The notes: a model not told the origin generated them from the letters alone. A DNA stretch of 38,794 nucleotides from a virus (IMGVR_UViG_3300032213_001192:1-38794); one strand, 5' to 3'; numbered from the stretch's first letter, positions 18,197 through 24,332 are shown. Translations and numbers: made by a program.

Positions 18197-18354
18197 AAAA
18201 GCCCACCAAGGCGGACAAAAAGGTCTCCAAGGTCATGCGGGAGTTCAAGGCCGGCGGGCTCCACAGCGGCAAAGGTGGCCCGGTGGTCAAAAATCCCCGT
18301 CAGGCCTTGGCCATTGCGTTGTCACAGGCCGGCGTCAAGCGCAAAGGTCAGTAA
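18193..18354 (+). CDS. Short basic protein, DUF6496-like (53 aa)
   Basis: ATG 18193 overlaps the previous TGA (ATGA). The 53 residues contain KKVSKVMREFKAGGLHSGKG and NPRQALAIALSQAG, the pattern of the small phage family I know as DUF6496: a lysine-rich start, a Gly/Lys loop and an Ala-rich helix. The function is unknown. It is the last plus-strand gene of the late block and ends four bases before the stop of a convergent minus-strand ORF. Confidence 0.75.
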   Translation: MKKPTKADKKVSKVMREFKAGGLHSGKGGPVVKNPRQALAIALSQAGVKRKGQ

Positions 18355-18358
18355 CGCT

Positions 18359-18514
18359 TTACTTTTTTTTGGCGGTTTTGGCGGCCTGCTTGAAATCAGC
18401 GGCAGTAGGGGCGCCTTTGGCCCCTGGCTTGCGCATGCTCTCACCGGATCCCGCCTTGATCCGGTCGCGCTTCCGCTTGATGTTGATGTAAAGGCCTTCT
18501 CTGGGGTCAGCCAT
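18359..18514 (-). CDS. Short basic conserved phage protein, 51 aa
   Basis: Read on the minus strand from ATG at 18514-18512, this 51-residue ORF begins MADPREGLYINIKRKRDRIK and continues AGSGESMRKPGAKGAPTAAD before a lysine-rich end. Very similar short proteins (RIKAGSGExMRKPGxKGAPT) occur in many phages with unknown function; basic charge suggests nucleic acid or virion binding. Its start shares one base with the stop of the preceding tiny ORF (TGATG). It is the last gene of the minus-strand block and converges on 18193-18354. Confidence 0.75.
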   Translation of the reverse strand: MADPREGLYINIKRKRDRIKAGSGESMRKPGAKGAPTAADFKQAAKTAKKK

Positions 18515-18567
18515 CAGTAACCCTTCTTGCCGCCGCCGCCCTTGGTGCCCTTGCCGCCTTTTTTCAT
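18514..18567 (-). CDS. Tiny Gly/Lys-rich ORF, 17 aa (tentative)
   Basis: Minus-strand ATG at 18567 opens MKKGGKGTKGGGGKKGY and a TGA that shares a base with the next ATG. It starts ten bases after the endolysin stop, in line with the packing of this operon. Small Gly/Lys-rich peptides are sometimes annotated in phages. It may equally be a leader that couples translation of the 51-aa gene. Confidence 0.35.
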   Translation of the reverse strand: MKKGGKGTKGGGGKKGY

Positions 18568-18577
18568 GGGTCTGGTG

Positions 18578-19147
18578 TCAGTAGTTCCATCTTATGCGGG
18601 GTTTGCCGGTGCGCATTCCGATGTGGATGAACCCCTTGGGTGCCCCGTAGCCCAGGGAGTACGGCCACTCTTTGTCGGCCCAGTCCTGAAGGGTGTAGAC
18701 GGACTCCCCGTCGATGTAAAAGTCGACGGCACCGGTGTCTTTGGCGTTGTAGAGGTGCTCGGATTGACTGGCACCACCCACCTGGGCGTTGATCCTGGGG
18801 GGACGGTAGCCGCTGGTGATGATTGCAGGCAAACCGAAGTGATCCCTGGCCTTCTGGACGAACTGAGCCAGCACCAGGGCCGTGTCGCATTGGCGTTGAG
18901 CCACAAACCGGCGGGCTTCTGATTGCTGGGTGAACTCCCCGTACGTCACGTTGGGGGTCAGCTTGAAGGAAAACGGCGACCCGGGTTGAAACAGGCCTGT
19001 TTTGGGGTCCGGGGCCGCCCTGTACGCCTCTGCAAAGTCCTCGAGCTGCTTGGGGGTCAAGGTTTCCTGGAGTCCGTTCCAGGCCGCCAGTTGATGTGGG
19101 AGGCCGGCGTCGTGTTTAGCCGCGTTTGCGAGACGAATAGCCGACAT
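18578..19147 (-). CDS. Endolysin, peptidase M15 (D-Ala-D-Ala carboxypeptidase-like)
   Basis: The protein has 189 residues from ATG 19147. The N-terminal 90 residues are helical (KHDAGLPHQLAAWNGLQETL). The C-terminal half carries the M15A pattern: ITSGYRPPRINAQVGGA, SEHLYNAKDTGAVDFYI with the His and Asp zinc ligands, and GFIHIGM with the last zinc His. Such enzymes cut the peptide bridges of peptidoglycan at the end of infection. An in-frame start at 19294 would overlap the upstream gene far more. The start overlaps the preceding gene by 32 bases. T7 uses an amidase (gp3.5) instead; none is visible here. Confidence 0.88.
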   Translation of the reverse strand: MSAIRLANAAKHDAGLPHQLAAWNGLQETLTPKQLEDFAEAYRAAPDPKTGLFQPGSPFSFKLTPNVTYGEFTQQSEARRFVAQRQCDTALVLAQFVQKARDHFGLPAIITSGYRPPRINAQVGGASQSEHLYNAKDTGAVDFYIDGESVYTLQDWADKEWPYSLGYGAPKGFIHIGMRTGKPRIRWNY

Positions 19148-19337
19148 TTGCGCTGGTGAGGGGGGACTTGGGAAAGATTTGGACGTTGTCCACCTTCCAC
19201 GGGATACGTTCCCAAACATCGCAATCGGTTGCAACCTCCCAGGCCGCTTCCTCGGTCTCGGCCATGACGACAGTCTGGAAAGAGCCAGGCTCACTCGTGC
19301 CCCCGTACCCGATAAAGACGCCAGGAAGCCGAATCAC
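19116..19337 (-). CDS. Hypothetical protein, about 73 aa
   Basis: This frame lies between the large terminase stop and the endolysin. I chose GTG 19337 because no ATG exists between the terminase stop and IRLPGVFIGYGGTSEPGSFQ; the longer frame to 19568 would lie inside the terminase gene. The product has FQTVVMAETEEAAWEVATDC, suggesting an alpha/beta fold, and ends in a basic SSRKRG. No family was recognised. Start position is uncertain. Confidence 0.6.
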   Translation of the reverse strand: MIRLPGVFIGYGGTSEPGSFQTVVMAETEEAAWEVATDCDVWERIPWKVDNVQIFPKSPLTSANVGYSSRKRG

Positions 19338-19359
19338 CCAAGCCCTGACGTTGGTCTTC

Positions 19360-21090
19360 TTACGCTCTGCGCCGGATCCAGCCCGTGGTGGCCGGGGCCG
19401 CAGCAAGATCTGTAAGGCTCCCGCCCAAAAGGCTTCGGTCAAGAGCTCCTTCAAGGTCACCCATGTACGCCTGAAGCTCCAGGTCCCAGAGTTCCGATTG
19501 CCGTTCCCGGATGGCGCGGTCTTCATCGATGGCCAGCGATTCGTTCCAGTATTGAACCGCACCGGCAAGGGCGTCTAGACGGTCGTCGTGGGCCAAACAG
19601 CCACGGTCGACGGTGAGGTGGGTCAGCTGATGAAATAGCTGGTACGCCAGGCGCTTCTCGACGGCCTCGTCGTCCCGGGTCTTGGCGTCGCCCTCGATGA
19701 CCGACCGACTGACGATCAGCCGGTGTTGGTTCAGCACCGGCTCCAGGGCCGCGATGATGCGGCGCTCCTTCTGCACATTGGACCGGACGGTCTCGACGGT
19801 GCACGGATGCTGCACCTGCAGGTACGGCTTCAGGAGGCTCTCCAGCATGCCTTGGCCGAACTGGTCCTCCAGGAGGATCAAGTTGACCTTCTGGCGCTTT
19901 GCGGCCGCAGCTAGACCCTGGAGAACGAGCTCTGAGTACCCGTCCCGGAATGCACCGGACTCCAGCAAGAACAAATTGCCGTTGAGGTGGGCAACGATCG
20001 CGTAGGCCGTCTCATCCAGGCCCCGGCCAGAGGGGTCGATGAACATGACGCAGCCCTGGAACGGCAACCAGGTGCCGTGGATGTAAGCGGGCCGGTAGTA
20101 ATAATCGCCGCTGAACCCGACAGCAGGTAGGTCGCTGATCCGGTACTCGGCTCCAGAGCTCCACACGAGCTTCTCTGGGGCGTGATCCGACACCTCGAGG
20201 ACCATCAGGTCCGCCAGCTTCAACGGGAACCGCTGGGCGTCGCTGAGGCTTGTGTCGAGCTGGAACTGGAGCGCAAATGCCGACCGGCCGTACGACGTTT
20301 CCCTCTCCAACAGGTCCATTTCGCTGAAGCGACCGGGGTCCGTTGGTTGGTTGGTGAGCTCTGGACACCCATCCAGGATCACGGGGGCCAGGTGGTCGCC
20401 GTATTTGACGGGTTTTTCGGGGTACCGGGCCGGCCAGATGCGCACGTCGTAGGCGCGTTGGGCCAGCTTGTTGTAGATCGACTCCTCGGTCTGGGGCGTG
20501 CCCAGGAACATGATCTCGCCACCGGGCTTCAGGATGGCGTTGAACTCACCGACAGCGGCCAAAAGCTTCTCCCGGATACCGACGGACCACGACGTCGTCG
20601 GTGTCTCCACGTCATCGGACAGGATCAGGTCGGCTCTGGACCCGGTCAGCTGGCCAAAGATGCCGACTGCTTTGACGGATGGGCTCTGGTCCGGAATCGC
20701 GGGCCTGACGTCGAACCGGTTGACGGCTGAGCGCTGCTCCTCCCGGTCTGGCTCAAGTGCCTGCAGCAGCGGCATTTCTCGAATCAGCCGCATGCAAAAC
20801 ATGGTGAAGTCATCGGCCCGGGTCTTGGAGGCCGACACCACCATGATCTTGAGCTGTGGATCCCGACGCAGCAGCCACAACACATAGGCCGCGGCCATCC
20901 AGGACTTACCAACGCCTCGGAACGCCTCAACGATGCGGCGCTTGGAACCGTGTTGCATGTATCCAGCGATGTCGAGCTGGATGGGAGTTGGGTCCGGCAG
21001 GTTCAAATGGCGCCAGACCAGGACCAGAAAATACCGGAAATCAGAGGCCAGAGGTTCCGGCAACGCTTGCCAGCCTGTGGCTTGGGTCAT
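19360..21090 (-). CDS. Large terminase subunit (packaging ATPase/nuclease), T7 gp19-like
   Basis: The 576-residue packaging motor is about the length of T7 gp19 (586). Walker A is FRGVGKS at 57-63, and Walker B with the catalytic acid is LILSDDVE at 154-161. GTPQTEESIY (198-207) is the coupling region. The RNase H-like nuclease domain shows FIDPSGRGLDE (350-360), LLEDQFGQG (406-414) and HDDRLDALAGAVQYW (501-515), giving Asp/Glu metal ligands. It is encoded on the minus strand, unlike T7, where gene 19 is co-directional with the structural genes. There is a 60-base gap upstream containing a perfect inverted repeat. Confidence 0.95.
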   Translation of the reverse strand: MTQATGWQALPEPLASDFRYFLVLVWRHLNLPDPTPIQLDIAGYMQHGSKRRIVEAFRGVGKSWMAAAYVLWLLRRDPQLKIMVVSASKTRADDFTMFCMRLIREMPLLQALEPDREEQRSAVNRFDVRPAIPDQSPSVKAVGIFGQLTGSRADLILSDDVETPTTSWSVGIREKLLAAVGEFNAILKPGGEIMFLGTPQTEESIYNKLAQRAYDVRIWPARYPEKPVKYGDHLAPVILDGCPELTNQPTDPGRFSEMDLLERETSYGRSAFALQFQLDTSLSDAQRFPLKLADLMVLEVSDHAPEKLVWSSGAEYRISDLPAVGFSGDYYYRPAYIHGTWLPFQGCVMFIDPSGRGLDETAYAIVAHLNGNLFLLESGAFRDGYSELVLQGLAAAAKRQKVNLILLEDQFGQGMLESLLKPYLQVQHPCTVETVRSNVQKERRIIAALEPVLNQHRLIVSRSVIEGDAKTRDDEAVEKRLAYQLFHQLTHLTVDRGCLAHDDRLDALAGAVQYWNESLAIDEDRAIRERQSELWDLELQAYMGDLEGALDRSLLGGSLTDLAAAPATTGWIRRRA

Positions 21091-21121
21091 GGGGGGGGGA
21101 ATTGCGTCAGGCTCAGGACAA

Positions 21122-21140
21122 GCTAGAGACCGTATCTAGC
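21122..21140 (-). promoter_or_regulatory. Inverted repeat upstream of the large terminase
   Basis: GCTAGA at 21122-21127 and TCTAGC at 21135-21140 form a perfect six-base inverted repeat with a seven-base loop. It lies in the 60-base gap before the large terminase, the largest gap in the minus-strand block. No T-run follows, so an operator or RNA processing site is more likely than a terminator. Confidence 0.4.
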
Positions 21141-21150
21141 GCTGCCCATT

Positions 21151-21426
21151 TCAGATGTCCGGGGACGGAGCAGCAACGGGGACGGGTTCCTCAGCAACGG
21201 GGACATCCTCAACTACGGAGACGACGTAGGGTGAGCCATCTTGGTTGAACTGGGGCGGCGTGGGACCCGTGTAGTAGGGGCCGACCTTTAGGTCCTGACA
21301 CACCTTGGTGGCCATAGACGTTGCGTATTCCTCCACCACATCTTCAGGCGCTTTGCCTTCGAGGTTGGCGGTAGCGATGATGCCGGGGACGAGCGTGTCG
21401 TCGATTGAAATGTTGAAAGAAGCCAT
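21151..21426 (-). CDS. Hypothetical protein, 91 aa
   Basis: The protein begins MASFNISIDDTLVPGIIATA and includes a helical EDVVEEYATSMATKVCQDLK segment, then a Pro/Val/Glu-rich tail (VVEDVPVAEEPVPVAAPSPDI). It lies between a fibre-like gene and the large terminase in the minus operon, five bases after the fibre stop. Similar small proteins near tail genes of phages are known to me without function. A virion accessory role is a guess from context. Confidence 0.7.
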   Translation of the reverse strand: MASFNISIDDTLVPGIIATANLEGKAPEDVVEEYATSMATKVCQDLKVGPYYTGPTPPQFNQDGSPYVVSVVEDVPVAEEPVPVAAPSPDI

Positions 21427-21431
21427 GATGG

Positions 21432-22286
21432 TTAAGGAGCGATGAGGCCAAGGTTACGCATCCGAGCAAGGAGTGCGTTGAATTGAGTGATTACGTCTAC
21501 TGAAGTTGTAGCGTCAGCAACAGCAGCGGGTTGTACCACCGGGGTTTTGTTATAGAACCCCAGTTTCTGCGTGGTAGCAGTGCCGATCTTGGTGCCGGTA
21601 GTAGTGCCTACTTGGATATTTCCGGCGTCGGCAACCTGGAATATCCCTGTGCTGGTAAAACGGAACCGTTCGGTGGCCCCACCAGTGGTAAAAATTAAAT
21701 TGCCGGCTGCAAGTATAGTTGCGTCATTTGAACTAGATACATAAGCCGACAATCCCCAGAACCCTGTTGTATCGCGGAACGTAAGAAACTTATTGTTTTC
21801 AATAAAAACTGCTGGATTATTTAAGTCGGCAGCATTCCCGCCAACAACGTCTAGTTGGGCGCCAGGTGCTGTAGTACCAATCCCCACGCGGCCTGCCGCT
21901 GTAGTAACAACCCGACTCGTCCCATTCACCCGTAGATCCAGCAGGTTCCCGCCAAACGTACTTGCGGCATTAACACCAAGACCGGTGCCATTGGTGGACC
22001 AGCCCGTGCTCGTAGTGCCGGTGGGCTCGATCAGCAGGTGTGGCTTGGTCGTGGTGCTTGTGCCACCCGTGAACCAAGTGCCAGTGAAGGCTTTAGCTGG
22101 GCTCGATGCAACAGCGTTATAGCTATTGATAAACCGGCCAGCAGTCGTCAGCGTGCTGCCGTCATAGGTAAAAGTGCTGATGCCGCCAAAAGCGCCAGCG
22201 TTGTTGTACTGCACCTGCGTGGTAGAGCCGCCTGGGGTGCCTCCACCGCCTCCACCGCCACCAGAGCCTCCTATAAGCCGTTTCAT
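21432..22286 (-). CDS. Second fibre-like structural protein
   Basis: The 284-residue protein starts with a glycine-rich linker (residues about 6-20), then STTQVQYNNAGAFGGISTFTYDGSTL, a common opening of phage fibre/appendage proteins. A beta stalk follows with AAGRVGIGTTAPGAQLDVVG, the same motif type as the stalk of the main fibre. No S74 chaperone is present at its C-terminus, which ends in a short helix (DVITQFNALLARMRNLGLI). Parts of the gene are AT-richer than the flanks. It could be a second receptor-binding fibre, a fibre tip or a capsid fibre. GGAG about 12 bases before the ATG serves as ribosome site. Confidence 0.75.
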   Translation of the reverse strand: MKRLIGGSGGGGGGGGTPGGSTTQVQYNNAGAFGGISTFTYDGSTLTTAGRFINSYNAVASSPAKAFTGTWFTGGTSTTTKPHLLIEPTGTTSTGWSTNGTGLGVNAASTFGGNLLDLRVNGTSRVVTTAAGRVGIGTTAPGAQLDVVGGNAADLNNPAVFIENNKFLTFRDTTGFWGLSAYVSSSNDATILAAGNLIFTTGGATERFRFTSTGIFQVADAGNIQVGTTTGTKIGTATTQKLGFYNKTPVVQPAAVADATTSVDVITQFNALLARMRNLGLIAP

Positions 22287-22291
22287 GGGTC

Positions 22292-22621
22292 TTACTCCGC
22301 AGTAGAGAGGGCAACCTTAAACACGACGCTCGGCGAGCCCCCTGAGAGGCTCACCAGCCGCCCTCTGACGTACGACACAGGTGCTTGGCTGACGGAATAC
22401 GCCGTGGTGGCGTTGGCGGTCAACGTGGTGTCGGCTTCGATGGGGTCCAGGTTGAACCAGTTGGTGGCATCCAGGGACCCCTCGAGCCGAATCACGACGT
22501 TGGTGCCAATCGACGACACGGTGACTTGAAACACCAGGTTGTCTTGGGTGGCTAAAGCCTGAAAGCCGGTGGTGCCTGCCGACGTCAGAGTGCCAAGGGT
22601 GGTGACGATTGGTGCAGACAT
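22292..22621 (-). CDS. Hypothetical structural protein, 109 aa
   Basis: The 109-residue sequence alternates small and hydrophobic residues, as in an all-beta fold: FQVTVSSIGTNVVIRLEGSL, DATNWFNLDPIEAD, SYVRGRLVSLSGGSPSVVFK. The LEGSLDATNWFNL motif recalls small beta-sandwich proteins of phage tails and heads. Position between another beta protein and a fibre in one tight operon supports a virion role, perhaps as decoration or fibre base. No family was firmly recognised. Confidence 0.7.
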   Translation of the reverse strand: MSAPIVTTLGTLTSAGTTGFQALATQDNLVFQVTVSSIGTNVVIRLEGSLDATNWFNLDPIEADTTLTANATTAYSVSQAPVSYVRGRLVSLSGGSPSVVFKVALSTAE

Positions 22622-22627
22622 GGCGGG

Positions 22628-23041
22628 TTAAGCGGCAGTGGTGTCGATGACCACGAAGTTCAGGGTCACGGCTTCGGACAAGCTGCCACCGCTGGTGTTG
22701 ACCACGCGGAAGATGGCAGTACCAGCCCCTACGGAGACGCAGTGGGCCTGGTACGAACCAGCGGTGCCACCAGTGCCTTGGTTCACGGAGACGACGTCAG
22801 TGCCGGAGATGGCGCTGTTGGTCATCGTGAACTGGATGGCAGTGTTGGACGCCAAACTCGCGTTGTGCATGGTCACCACACCGGCCTTGGCGTTGACGAC
22901 GACGGTCGTGGATTTGCTGGTGCCTTGGGTGACGGTGCCGAACCCAGCCGGGCCAATGCCGATGGCAGGTGCAGCAGCCACCGTGTTGTTGGTGGCGGTC
23001 GAGATGTAAAACCCAGACGGGATGTCAGAAGGGTCAGGCAT
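22628..23041 (-). CDS. Hypothetical beta-rich structural protein, 137 aa
   Basis: The sequence is Thr/Val/Ala-rich (GFGTVTQGTSKSTTVVVNAK, AGVVTMHNASLASNTAIQFT, then DVVSVNQGTGGTAGSY) and reads as a single beta domain. The NAKAGVVTMHNASL motif with an SYQAHCVSVGAGTAIFRVVN segment recurs in phage and prophage structural regions I know, often annotated as decoration or fibre-associated. It lies seven bases after the small terminase stop, so packaging and accessory structural genes are expressed together here. Confidence 0.7.
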   Translation of the reverse strand: MPDPSDIPSGFYISTATNNTVAAAPAIGIGPAGFGTVTQGTSKSTTVVVNAKAGVVTMHNASLASNTAIQFTMTNSAISGTDVVSVNQGTGGTAGSYQAHCVSVGAGTAIFRVVNTSGGSLSEAVTLNFVVIDTTAA

Positions 23042-23047
23042 GGGGAT

Positions 23048-23296
23048 CTAGGCGACCTTGCGCCGGGGCATCTGCACAATCTTATCCATGTCTGGCAACG
23101 ACGCCACCAGGTCCCCAAAGCTGGTGCCGGCCACCGGTTGGGCTGAGATGCCGTTGTCCTTGAGGAACTGGCGGAGGATGTTGAGCTCAGCGGTGCTGAT
23201 TGAACCGTCATCCAGCCTGGACTTCAGGTGCCACGCCAGGTCGGTATGGAGGTCCGACAGGACCCTGGAGGCTTCGGAATCGTTAGGACGACTCAT
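23048..23296 (-). CDS. Small terminase subunit, T7 gp18-like
   Basis: The protein has 82 residues from ATG 23296, close to T7 gp18 (89). The core LSDLHTDLAWHLKSRLDDGS then STAELNILRQFLKDNGI matches T7-type small terminases, which end their helical core in LKDNGI. It recognises the concatemer and recruits the large subunit. A longer frame to 23440 would read into the control region, so ATG 23296 was preferred. It is the first gene of the minus-strand block, three genes of beta-rich proteins and a 91-aa gene away from the large subunit. Confidence 0.88.
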   Translation of the reverse strand: MSRPNDSEASRVLSDLHTDLAWHLKSRLDDGSISTAELNILRQFLKDNGISAQPVAGTSFGDLVASLPDMDKIVQMPRRKVA

Positions 23297-23385
23297 GGGG
23301 GTAAAGGACCAATGGGCCCAATGGTAGGGCCCATGGCCACCAAGGCTCCGCCTACTGGCTGCGCCAGAGCAGCGGAGTAGTACAT

Positions 23386-23408
23386 ATGTGTGCGTACGTA
23401 TAGAAGGG
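23386..23408 (+). promoter_or_regulatory. Candidate phage RNA polymerase promoter (SP6-like initiation region)
   Basis: The last ten bases, TATAGAAGGG at 23399-23408, are identical to the initiation region of the SP6 promoter, but the upstream recognition part matches only partly. The nine-mer TACGTATAG (23395-23403) recurs at 23743-23751 followed by GG. Two copies in the same orientation in the control region of a phage with its own polymerase are suggestive only. Confidence 0.3.
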
Positions 23409-23420
23409 GAATCCAGCCCC

Positions 23421-23450
23421 CTATGGTTAACTATGGTCACCTAAGGATAA
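23421..23450. repeat. Three 10-base tandem repeats, CTATGGTTAA type
   Basis: CTATGGTTAA, CTATGGTCAC and CTAAGGATAA follow one another at 23421-23450. Related ATGGTTAACC, ATGGTTGACCAT and ATGGTCATCCAT sites lie at 23498-23507, 23518-23529 and 23564-23575; the last two are inverted repeats. Period equals one helical turn, as for cooperative protein binding. Confidence 0.6.
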
Positions 23451-23453
23451 ATA

Positions 23454-23470
23454 GCTCTCCGAAGGAGAGC
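23454..23470. other. Perfect 7-bp hairpin
   Basis: GCTCTCC at 23454-23460 and GGAGAGC at 23464-23470 flank GAA. On the minus strand it is followed by TATTTAT, weakly terminator-like; on the plus strand no T-run follows. Confidence 0.5.
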
Positions 23471-23521
23471 GGTTAGGAGGAAAGGTAATACCGATACATG
23501 GTTAACCAAAGGGGAATATGG

Positions 23522-23552
23522 TTGACCATGTCTTGTTGTTATTGATGATAAT
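23522..23552 (+). promoter_or_regulatory. Candidate host sigma70-type promoter for early genes
   Basis: TTGACC at 23522-23527 and GATAAT at 23547-23552 are separated by 19 bases in an AT-rich stretch, pointing at the early genes. The -35 lies within one of the ATGGTTGACCAT palindromes, so a protein bound there could repress it. Spacing is longer than ideal. Confidence 0.3.
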
Positions 23553-23578
23553 GAAAGAAATACATGGTCATCCATAGA

Positions 23579-23608
23579 CACCTATATCCACCTATGCACA
23601 CCAGTATT
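23579..23608. repeat. Three 10-base direct repeats, CACCTATATC type
   Basis: CACCTATATC, CACCTATGCA and CACCAGTATT run head to tail at 23579-23608. CACCTA also occurs at 23438-23443 inside the first repeat tract, linking the two arrays. Confidence 0.5.
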
Positions 23609-23651
23609 GAATTATGGGAGACGTCGTCCGATGGGGGTGGGTAGAGGTGAC

Positions 23652-23744
23652 TTTTTGGCGGAAAAATGTGAGGTGCTTGAACAAGGGAGATTTTTGGTCC
23701 AAAAATTTGAGGGGCTTTTTTGGTGGAAAAATTTGAGACGCTTA
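23652..23744. repeat. Three AT-rich imperfect repeats with palindromic cores
   Basis: TTTTTGGnnnAAAAAT followed by a conserved TGAG..GCTT tail occurs at about 23652-23678, 23691-23717 and 23717-23744. The second copy has a perfect palindrome (TTTTTGG-T-CCAAAAA). They stand out in GC-rich DNA and would melt easily, as in an origin or a regulator-bound promoter. Confidence 0.65.
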
Positions 23745-23753
23745 CGTATAGGG
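23743..23753 (+). promoter_or_regulatory. Second TACGTATAG element, candidate phage promoter core
   Basis: TACGTATAG at 23743-23751 followed by GG repeats the core found at 23395-23403. It directly follows the third AT-rich repeat and points at the early genes about 340 bases downstream. Confidence 0.3.
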
Positions 23754-23798
23754 CGTCGGCGCGGTTCACCCCCCACGGGGGCACGCGCGCGCGGTATT

Positions 23799-23842
23799 GG
23801 TGTGTCCAGGGTGTGTCCAGGGTGTGTCCAGGGTGTGTCCAG
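23799..23842. repeat. Four perfect 11-base tandem repeats (iteron-like)
   Basis: GGTGTGTCCAG is repeated four times without change at 23799-23809, 23810-23820, 23821-23831 and 23832-23842. Eleven bases is close to one helical turn. They lie immediately downstream of the AT-rich repeats and a GC-alternating run. Confidence 0.9.
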
Positions 23843-24030
23843 TTTCTGGCCAACCCAGTCATACCAAGGGGTTTGGGGTCCATGCGTATCTGCATGGATG
23901 ACAGGTGCGCAAGGGCTGGACTGGGCCTGGGAGGGGGCTTTGGGAATGATTCTCATTCTCGGCCTGGTCCCTTGGATTTCACAGCGCCCCCCAAACTTCA
24001 CCTCAACCCACACAACTGCTGGCCCGTGGC

Positions 24031-24036
24031 TATACT
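24031..24036 (+). promoter_or_regulatory. Candidate -10 box before the first early gene
   Basis: TATACT lies about 56 bases before the first early ATG. No matching -35 is seen at the usual distance, so this is weak. Confidence 0.25.
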
Positions 24037-24091
24037 TCAGGGGCAGCAAGGGCGAAGCTCTAGTTCTGCAATTCATCCGCACCTCGACAAC

Positions 24092-24286
24092 ATGCACCTG
24101 ACCTACTCGGAGTCCGTCTTGGACTTCACGGATCACGATGGCAACCTGAGCCACGCGGACGCCGCCAAGCTGTTGGCCGATCACGGCTGCTGTTTGGACG
24201 ACGTCTACGCCGACAACCACGGGGTGAGCTGGCTCCATCTGGACGCCAGAAACGCCGAGGCCCTGCTGGCCTGGCTCGGGTACTAG
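24092..24286 (+). CDS. Early hypothetical protein, 64 aa
   Basis: ATG 24092 opens a 64-residue acidic protein (SESVLDFTDHDGNLSHADAA, then CCLDDVYADNHGVSWLHLDA). It is the first plus-strand gene after the control region, where T7-like phages put small host-takeover proteins; an acidic, DNA-mimic-like role is possible but only a guess. The same frame extends upstream to 23720 through the tandem repeats, which I regard as non-coding. No family was recognised. Confidence 0.65.
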   Translation: MHLTYSESVLDFTDHDGNLSHADAAKLLADHGCCLDDVYADNHGVSWLHLDARNAEALLAWLGY

Positions 24287-24288
24287 AT

Positions 24289-24332
24289 CCTTGCCCGGGG
24301 GGCTCCGGCCTCCCCTGCAGGGTTCACCTGCA
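24289..24332 (+). repeat. Early intergenic hairpin element, copy A
   Basis: Begins three bases after a stop codon. It shares CCTTGCCC..GGGG..CCGGCC..CTGCAGGG.TCACC with 25621-25665. The GGGG/CCCC arms at about 24297-24315 form an imperfect stem. No T-run follows, which argues for RNA processing or stability rather than termination. Confidence 0.6.

Larger units (their letters stand above)
23297..24091. promoter_or_regulatory. Non-coding control region between divergent gene blocks
   Basis: About 0.8 kb without a convincing gene, between the minus-strand packaging block and the plus-strand early genes. It holds 10-base-period ATGG/CACCTA repeats (23421-23608), a perfect hairpin (23454-23470), three AT-rich repeats (23652-23744), a C5-G5 hairpin (23769-23781), an alternating GC run (about 23780-23793) and four 11-base tandem repeats (23799-23842). 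In T7 the analogous position is the genome end plus early promoters. Likely roles are promoters, operators, origin and genome ends; which element does what cannot be told from sequence alone. Confidence 0.75.

Noticed and set aside
19523-19804. Other-frame ORFs within the large terminase
   Set aside because: Shadows of the terminase frame; Arg/Pro/His-biased and without motifs.
23720-24091. N-terminal extension of the first early gene
   Set aside because: Would translate the 11-base repeats; the ATG at 24092 gives a compact protein downstream of a plausible -10 box.
23297-24091. CRISPR array
   Set aside because: Repeats are 10-11 bases in direct tandem or irregular AT-rich units without spacers.
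23607-24101. 164-residue plus frame across the control region
   Set aside because: It runs through all the repeat arrays, is Arg/Gly-biased and has no domain; the repeats explain its apparent openness.
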